DNA from: Hirundichthys speculiger
Taxonomy: Eukaryota > Chordata > Actinopteri > Beloniformes > Exocoetidae
Length of the DNA: 64,000 nt
Reading direction: 5' to 3'
NCBI GenBank assembly: GCA_018398805.1
Contig: JAGFBZ010000939.1
Location: 788,001-852,000 of the forward strand
Positions 57,120 through 64,000 of this stretch are shown here, piece after piece. How positions within the stretch are numbered: the first letter of the stretch is position 1; each line of letters opens with the position of its first letter. The translations under genes were made by a program, and so were the position numbers. Under the pieces are notes generated by a model that was not told the origin of the DNA, did not search any database, and saw only the letters and a program-made list of their open reading frames with translations.

Positions 57120-57964
57120 ATCATTTTATTTCATCTTCCCTGTTAAACTTTCTAATCTGCAGCACTCCCACTCTGCAAATCCTCCGCAACAATCAACAGT
57201 CTTTATCCTCCCCTCGCTTCTTCCTTCGTCATTCCCTTCTCCCTTCGTCTCCGCTTATCTTTCTTCGCTCATCTCAAACCTCTTTCTTGCACCCCGCTTC
57301 TTCTCTCTCTCTCATCTCTCTCCTCTCTTATCCATATCCCACTCACCGACCCCCCCCCCCCCTCCGTCATCCCTTCAGCCCCATTTTTTCCCGCAACAAT
57401 CCTCCTCTCCTCCTCATCTCCACCCCTTCTTCTACAGCTCTTATCTATCCCACCTCCGTCAGCCCCATTTTTCCTGCCTCATCTCCGACCGACAGGTAGA
57501 GCGGCGCCTTCTTCCCGACTGAGGAGACGGCCCGTCTGTCTCCTGTCCGTCCACCTGTCTCTCAGACTTCCTGTCTGTCTGCGTCACTTAACTGAGCAGC
57601 GCTTGCTGTCGCCGGAGTAGACGGAGCCAATTACCTGGTAATGAGCGATCAATCAGAGCCGCCGCTCGCACCTGTAGACACGGACGCATTAACACTAAAT
57701 ACCTGTGTACGAACGCAGCGTGTTTCTCTTCCTCTCAGCTCGCACGCTGACTGACAGATGGACGATTACTGAGATGATGAGAATGATGAGCAGATAAACT
57801 GAACTGGATCGTTTCTGAGGAGACTTTGACTGGTACGCGACTGCTGACTCGGACCACCACTGACGTCACTCCTCACAAAACTGAAATAACTGACTGAGAT
57901 GACCAAAAAAAGTTCCTCTAATTTACTAATTTAAACAGTCACAACCTTGCTAAAGTGGCATTTT
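57120..57964. other. Pyrimidine-rich intron segment
   Basis: 57170-57490 is almost all C and T on the plus strand (TTCTTCCTTCG, CTCTCTCTCATCTCTC, a C11 run near 57351), i.e. purine-rich on the ptprt sense strand. No gene recognised. Confidence 0.6.
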
Positions 57965-58510
57965 AACAGCATTAACTTTTTTCTGTTTTTTTTTATTTTT
58001 ATTTTTTTGTTTATTTGCCAAAAAAAGGCACGATTCAAGACTTGACTTTGCAATATAAAATTTGCAAAATTTTGTTAAAAGGCAAAATTTTGTAAATTGT
58101 TATTTTATAAGAATTCATGGTTTGACGTTTCTTATTTTGCAAAAAATTTTTTTTTCTTTTAGGTTTTTCTTTAAAAATTGTTCTTATTTTTCTTATTTCA
58201 ATTTTTTTCTTATTTTTTCAAATTTGTTTATTTTTCTTTCTCTTTTCTCTGAAAATAAGCTGTTTCATGACAGAAATGGCCAAATTATTGAAACTTGAAA
58301 TTCAAAATTCTACAACAAACACGAATGATTTTAGGACAAAAAGTTGCTCTTGTTTTTTTTTTTTTTTTATCAATAAATAAAATCTGGTTTTTGTGCTGTA
58401 AACGTTTTACATAAAAAAGTTGCTTTATTGCAAAAATAAATAAAATTTTTTGAAATTTTGCCATTTTTTGAAAATACTGATTTTAACAGTGAAATGTGGC
58501 GATTATTGGT
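57965..58510 (+). repeat. AT-rich 0.55-kb repeat, second copy
   Basis: Collinear with 54745-55290 over its full length with many small indels, ending TGAAATGTGGCGATTATTG. Beyond this the flanks differ. Confidence 0.75.
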
Positions 58511-59625
58511 TGAAGAAGAAAAAGTCACCATTTTGAAAACTTTCAAATTTTGAAACAAAAGTTTGTGATTTAACAAGAAAGATTTGTAATTTTAGTGCAA
58601 AGAGTTTCAGTCTAATTGGGAAAATTCTGAAAGAACGTCGTCACGTTGTAGCCAAACAATCTTCATTTTCACGGGACTTTTTGTGAATTTCAGAGCACAG
58701 CTCACTATTCCCAGTCAAGCCGATCGGTTTGGTCGGTTCAAACTTGTTTTTATGTTTTCTCTCAAATTTGCAGGCTGTGAAAAGCTTACAAAGTTTTATT
58801 CAGAAATGGAAGCTGGGAGACAATGGCTGCATTTGGAGAACAGTTATCAGAGGCTCGATGGTTTTTTTCACTGGCACTCCTCAAATATGAATGTTCAGAC
58901 AGAATAACTGGGACAACAAGGCAGCAGATTGTCCAGAAGAAGACGGAAAGATGAGAAAGACTGTTAGAGAGTGTGGCGACTGAGAGGAGAGCAGATGCTG
59001 GATTAAACTCAACAGAAGAGAAGATGGTGGCCACATTCAGACTGCTGCATCAGGAAGAAACATATGAATCTTTGTGTGCTCAACTAAACCCCAGAACCAA
59101 GCAAATATGATGATGTTTGCTCTTAGCTATCTTCAGCGCCCCCCCCCCCCACTCAGTACAAACCCCTGTTACTCTTAAACAATTCCTGCTTTCATGACTT
59201 TTCAGCTCCTAGAATAAATTTTCTTCTCTCTCTTCCATCCATTAGTCTTTTCTCTCTGTTTCCCCGCCTCAGATGTCTCTCCTCTTTTTATGTCTCACCA
59301 TCTTTGACCACTTCTCCCTTCATAATTCCCCTTTATCTCAACTCAGAAGCACTGGCCTCATTCGTCTTATCTGTGCAAAACCACAAGCTTCATCAGCTCC
59401 ACCCGTTTGACCGCTTGTTTGCACGAATGCATCGCCAGCCAATCACATGGCGGCGACTCGGTGCATTCAGGAGTGTAGACGGCGGCCAAGACGATGAGCA
59501 GGAGGCGTTCCAGCTGAAACCAAACCCAAAACTCTGAGTGTCGATGGGCTGAACAGCCGGCGTGCATCTGCAACGTGATGCTGCAGCTAAACGTAGAGGA
59601 TGCATGTCACACGCTGTGGTGAACG
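58511..59625. other. Intronic sequence, no gene recognised
   Basis: Unique-looking with a CT-rich part near 59220-59300. No supported ORF. Confidence 0.5.
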
Positions 59626-59660
59626 TCGCTCCGTAGAGCTCAGCGATTTTATCGATTCTG

Positions 59661-59741
<81 letters not shown>

Positions 59742-60128
59742 TCGATATTTTATCAATTATCAGGTATCAATATTCTAAGCTTCTTTCAAAACCTCCGTGT
59801 CCCATCTTTAAAAGCTTGCACGCAAGAATTTGCACTGTTTAAATAAATGAAACTATTTTTCTCAACAAATGTTTTATTTATTTTGTCCAGCATTTGCAAG
59901 CTGCCTGTCAGCCATATAATGTGTAATTGATGCTTTCAGTTCAATTAATTCAAACAAAGTCATTGGAACACTCACAAGATGTCACCAAAATCACTTTGTC
60001 CCTTTAAAATCTTTCAGAAAATTATCTAAATGTATTGTAAGATGAATATCGATATATATCGTATCATGAGCTAAATATATATTGTATCATATCGTGAGAT
60101 TAGTGTATCGTACAGCCCTATCGCTCTG
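59626..60128 (+). mobile_element. Family B copy B7 with 8-bp duplication and expanded AT tract
   Basis: Element 59634-60120: TAGAGCTCAGCGATTTTATCG at left, GTGTATCGTACAGCCCTA at right. Flanks TCGCTCCG (59626-59633) and TCGCTCTG (60121-60128), 7 of 8. The GCGATATAT site carries about 80 bp of (AT)n at 59663-59743. Confidence 0.92.
59663..59743. repeat. (AT)n microsatellite within B7
   Basis: Uninterrupted AT except one ACAT at about 59715. It lies at the same position in B where W and C3 inserted in other copies. Confidence 0.95.
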
Positions 60129-62149
60129 GTTAACACGCGTCGGAAATGTGGTTCGTGTCGAGGTTGTTAAGACAGAAATGTTACGGGACCTTGAGAGCTG
60201 ATGGTAGCTGTACGAGAACCACGTGACCACGAGGACTTCATCTTGACGTGTAATTCCTCGTGTGGTAGATCCTCCACGCAGCCACGTTGAGCTCAGCTCC
60301 ACACGTGAGTCCTCACATCTTACGAAACTCGCTACTTTCATTTCGTACTCCAGCTCGTCTATGCTACACAGAGCTACGATACAAACGACGGACATCACTA
60401 CCAAAACACACAAAGACCCAACTTGTAATAAAGTGGAATTACGGTATAGCGGCGCTTTTGTCATATTGTGAAGTCGGAGCGCCTGCATCTCCATCTTCTG
60501 GGAAAGACCTCCCACACGGTCCGACGTAAATCAGATTCAGTCGCAGTTAGAATAAAGTGATGGTGCTCAGATATCATCTAATGTATTCTCCTCCTCTTTT
60601 TCTCCTCCATTTCCTAATTGTCTTTATTACATTTCCACTGCTACCCACACTTATTTGTCTCATTTCTTCTTTTATATTCTGTCATGCACAGCCCCCCCCC
60701 CCACCCCCCAACCCCCCACCCCGAGCTTGTTGATCTAGCCGACTACGCAGCCTCTTGACTAACATCATTTATTAAATATGGATTAATTGCAGCAAAACCT
60801 TCTTAAGCTTCGCTTAAACCTCTTGCATTAATCAGCAGTGATTCTAATTAGAGGAGAGGAAGTTATTGATTCGCCACGGTGTGTATGTTTCACACCTCCG
60901 ACATCATGATCGGCTCGATCGAGGTTCAGTTTGTCTCCAGGTTCGCTCCTTCGCCCTCATCTTCAGCTCTGGCTCCAAGTTCACCATCGCACCTTTAAAC
61001 AACCTGTTATGGTTCAGAGTGAACCAACTAAACTCACAGCAGATCCAACATCCAGGAGGAACCGTCATCTTGTCATTTTGGCAAATAATATAATGAAGGA
61101 TCTTGTTGTTTGCCAAAGTCCCGCCTTAATGTCTTTGATGTAGAAGTGCAAATGCAGATTGAGTTGAAATATTTTAGTCATTTGTATATTTCTTCACCAC
61201 AACTTGATTGAAAGTGCTGGGTGCTGGAAGACCGTTTAGCCCCAAATGGAGGTTTCAGCCCTCACTGCAGCCCAGGTTTGAGTCACTACAACTCCTTTTT
61301 TTCTGGTCTACCCCCTCAGGTAGCTCCATAAACCTCAGCTGGTTCAAAACTCTGCTTGGCTCATCGCTGAAATCCCCTCCTCCAATCACACGGCTCCTGT
61401 CCTTCTGGGTCTATGATGTCACAGGACCCTCATGTACGGTTCACCGAATGAAGCAACTTCAGACAGAGGTTGTCAGGTTGATCAGGACAGATGTCACCAA
61501 GACCTTCAACGTGAGACAGGAAGTGACCACAAACAGAGGACAAGGCGCTCAAGGAACGAGGAGGACTATGTAAAGGTGGCCCCTTTCACGCCAGTCTGTG
61601 GGACTGAAGAGACGTTGGACACATCATGTCTGCGTCCAACCCTAAAGGACGAGTCTCTCTGTCTGCAGGTGCTTCCTCAACCACACGAAACATCTTCTAG
61701 AGTCAAGAAAGTCCAGACTGAAACAAAAACGCTCCTGGACGCCATAAAGGATGACATTGTTCCCATTTGGGGTTCTACTATAGTATCATTTACGACAGCT
61801 CCATAAATCATGCAATCCTGTAAAATGATATTTATATAATTTACGTGATAAATGGCTTTCCCTGTAATGAACGGTTTAACCAGCTTTAATGAAAGCATTA
61901 AGGGCCACTGGGCGTATATTTTATTCAGGCTTCTGTCTGGAAGACAAACGGTTGATGATGCTTTTCTGCTTCTGTGAAACACTGAACGTCGATACGACTT
62001 CTGGGTTCAAACTGGCTCTTCTTAAGGACCTCCTCTTAACTACTGACTTATGAAACTCTGTTGGTTCGGAACCTTTGGATGCATCTGCAGCATTTGATAA
62101 ATCTGCTGTCAAGATGTGAACAGGTCACTGGTTTGAGGAGTTCGCATGT
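60129..62149. other. Intronic sequence, no gene recognised
   Basis: Unique-looking; C-rich A-interrupted tract near 60691-60722. ORFs 60087-60515 (-) and 61208-61806 (+) show no recognisable domain; the former starts inside B7. Confidence 0.5.
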
Positions 62150-63334
62150 GAGCAAATTAGGGATGTAACGATATAGTAAATTTGATATCTCAATTATAGT
62201 GACCAAATTATCATGGTTTACGATATTATCGTTGTATTCTTAATTGCTGTACAAATGTCCAAAAAACACATATGTTTAAATAATTTCACAAAATCTTGTG
62301 ATTTTCTTGTCAAACTAAAACATCAGAAGCCAAAATTTTATCAAAATGAAATTTTCACATTAAAAGGACAAACAACTGGCACAGAAAGAGGTTTTATTTT
62401 AAATGAACAAAATAAATAACAGGAACAAAGCTAATTTGTCTGGTGCAAATTTAAATAAACACTTTAACAACCATAGTAGGTCAAAATATGCAAACAATTA
62501 TCAGGAACAAAAATTATAGTGAAGTTCAAATGAAATAAACTTTGGACTTTAAGCTGAACCTTAAATAAGTATAAATGTGCAAATAAAGAAACAGTTGTTT
62601 AGGAGCCAAATATGTTGTTCTGAATGGTAGTTCACTCTGTGTGTCTGTAGGCGTCGCTGTGTTAGTACCTGAGGGTCAGGTATAAAGGTAGCTGCCTGTT
62701 ATTGGTTAGCTGTTTGACCCGGAAGGGCAAAATGTTTTGGACCACTGTGGCGCTAACTGCCAGCGTTATGGTTGTCGGATCAGTTAATGGAATAAATTAA
62801 TATTTTAACTGCATCAGAAGAACATCGTTCCGGTCATTTTTCGATCAACACGCAACAGTAACGTTTACGAAATGTGAGTTAGCGAAGCAATCAGGTTACT
62901 CTTGGTCAAACATCTCAGTAGCTTGAAGCATTAGCCTTAGCTCCTTCAAGTTGCTTTTACAAATTACAATAAAATGTAAACAGCTGCTCTGCAGACAGAA
63001 TAACTGTCCTCCACCAGTTGTCCCTCTGCATTCTTAAAAAAAAAAAAAAAAAGCCCAGACCTTGGATTTCGTCCTTTTCGTGTGTTGGTAAATGTCCTGC
63101 GTGCTATGACCACTTTCCTCCATGCTAACGTTATGATGCTGATGTTACAAGCTACATATTCACACGAGACACAGTCCCAAGCCACTCGCAGACTTGAATG
63201 AGGCTGATATTACATATCCCGCTAATCGACCGCAATGATTAGATGAAGTCAAACATAAACAGTAATTGTTATCGTGGAAAATTTTTACCGCGCTTTACCG
63301 TAATACTGGTAACCGTTCCATCCCTAGACCAAAT
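62150..63334 (+). mobile_element. Family R hAT-type element, copy R2, with 8-bp duplication
   Basis: Element 62158-63326: TAGGGATGTAACGATATAG at left, AACCGTTCCATCCCTA at right. Flanks GAGCAAAT and GACCAAAT agree at 7 of 8. Right subterminal TTTACCGCGCTTTACCG repeats. Carries a BED-finger remnant on the minus strand. Confidence 0.9.
62970..63123 (-). pseudogene. BED-finger N-terminal exon remnant in R2
   Basis: Minus strand from ATG at 63123: MEESGHSTQDIYQHTKRTKS, then KVW. A T17 run (A on plus, 63036-63052) follows. The frame with KNAEGQLVEDSYSVCRA lies beyond it. It corresponds closely to the fragment in R1. The homopolymer shifts the frame here. Confidence 0.65.
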
Positions 63335-63471
63335 GTTCCTCCTCTCACACAGAGCTGCGGTTCTTATTATATGATATTATATCCAGCACATTATTTAGAG
63401 TAATGGTAATGTGGAGCAGCATCCGTCCACACAATAGCTAAAACACAAGGCCATGATGGAACATCTGTGGA

Positions 63472-63883
63472 TTGATACGAAAATACATTCTGCAGACAAT
63501 GCCGAAAACCCATCCAGTCAAAGGGTTCGAGCACGACCAATTTCTATCACCATTTACAACAACAACATATGAAGATCGCATCAAACTGCATGCTGAAAGT
63601 CAAAAAGTAAACACGGACCAGTCCAACCCGAAAGCAAAACAAGTCACGCTGGAAAACCCACTCGCTTGTACTGCCACCTTTGATAAAACTGGTAAGAAGT
63701 GGCGCGACATCAGCTAACCGCACCGCTGAAGTCCTGGCTCCCATCGCTACAGTGGAGCAGACCGGCTTTATTCAGATGTTTAAAGTAGATGAACCCAGAT
63801 GCCAGCTTCCTGGACGAAATCATTTCACTAACCAAGTGCTACCAAAAATGGATGCCGGCCTCGCCAAAGTTTTCAACTTTTAA
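63472..63883 (+). pseudogene. hAT (ZBED-like) transposase core fragment, one frameshift
   Basis: Frame one, to 63717, ends KAKQVTLENPLAC...FDKTGKKWRDIS. A shifted frame continues ANRTAEVLAPIATVEQTGF, then DEPRCQLPGRNHFTNQVLPK to a stop at 63881. The K-W-R-D-I, TVE-x-x-GF and D-P-R-x-x-L-P-x-R...F...LPK motifs are the hAT dimerisation/RNase-H entry region found in ZBED1- and ZBED4/6-like proteins. Break near 63714; BED finger upstream and the catalytic glutamate and C-terminal hATC region downstream are absent in the window. ORF start not meaningful. Confidence 0.72.
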
Positions 63884-64000
63884 TAGCTCATGGTAGTAAG
63901 TAGAATTGTTCCAAGAACATGTTTACATTAAGTGTTTGGACTGTTGTTTGCACAAGTAATGGTTTGCATTTAAGAGGAGATAAAAGCAAAAACCCCTCCC

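Larger units (their letters stand above)
9583..64000 (-). other. ptprt: ptprt upstream intron (probably intron 1), distal part
   Basis: By strand logic everything to the right of the exon is intron on the minus strand. No further exon with MAM, Ig, FNIII or phosphatase motifs, and no signal-peptide exon with a donor, was recognised in it. At least 54 kb is present and the 5' end lies outside the window. It is dominated by nested DNA transposons listed separately. This is inferred from one exon; an unrelated gene nested in the intron cannot be excluded but none was seen. Confidence 0.8.

Noticed and set aside
60087..60515. 142-codon minus-strand ORF with a hydrophobic stretch (SLCVLVVMSVVCIVALC)
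   Set aside because: It begins within MITE B7 at one end, has no recognisable domain, and both plus frames are also open here. Taken as chance.
61208..61806. Two overlapping plus-strand ORFs of 121 and 124 codons
   Set aside because: They overlap in different frames without a domain; neither shows exon boundaries.

Overview
The window looks like intronic DNA from a ray-finned (teleost) fish genome. It holds one recognisable cellular exon, a 126-bp minus-strand exon at 9457-9582 encoding the start of the MAM domain of receptor-type tyrosine phosphatase T (ptprt). A 3' acceptor with a polypyrimidine tract and a GT donor bound it. Read on the minus strand, 9583-64000 is therefore the distal part of the upstream intron (at least 54 kb, probably intron 1). 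1-9456 is the proximal part of the next intron. No other host exon, tRNA, rRNA or CRISPR array could be supported.

Most of the rest is a graveyard of DNA transposons, mostly short non-autonomous ones. I sorted them by terminal inverted repeats (TIRs) and target-site duplications (TSDs) read directly from the sequence. Family letters A to W are local labels only. hAT-type families with 8-bp TSDs: A (nine loci), B (seven loci plus a chimera), F, J, K, M, N, R, U and probably I and H. pogo/Tigger-type families with TA duplications: C and W. TTAA-type: G and O (O keeps a piggyBac C-terminal cysteine-rich coding block). Harbinger-type: E, with a CAG duplication and a Myb-like ORF. D has a 13-bp perfect TIR and a 5-bp TSD.

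Nesting is deep and can be dated by relative order. The block 26634-30495 is B containing C, containing D, containing a piggyBac-like coding remnant, containing E. 24296-26115 is H containing F containing G. 35795-36862 is J containing H and I. 49275-52251 is N containing M (with an L unit) and O. 7477-9398 is C with U inserted four bases inside its end. 46110-47566 is K containing a large palindrome of L units.

Transposase remnants: two BED-finger fragments in family R, a BED finger abutting an antisense MADF domain at 37.8-38.2 kb, a hAT (ZBED-like) core fragment at 63.5-63.9 kb, a LINE reverse-transcriptase fragment at 38.5 kb, piggyBac N- and C-terminal pieces, and a ZMYM/TTF-like N-terminus in U. 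Tandem repeats include a 63-bp unit array, a 16-bp minisatellite, a 0.7-kb GGTT/GACT-rich tract and a 12-bp array. The remaining unique stretches are AT-rich intron sequence with microsatellites.

I did not find a new gene system. The most informative content is the nested insertion history, the family-specific subterminal motif arrays, and several composite or rearranged elements whose outer target duplications are still intact.
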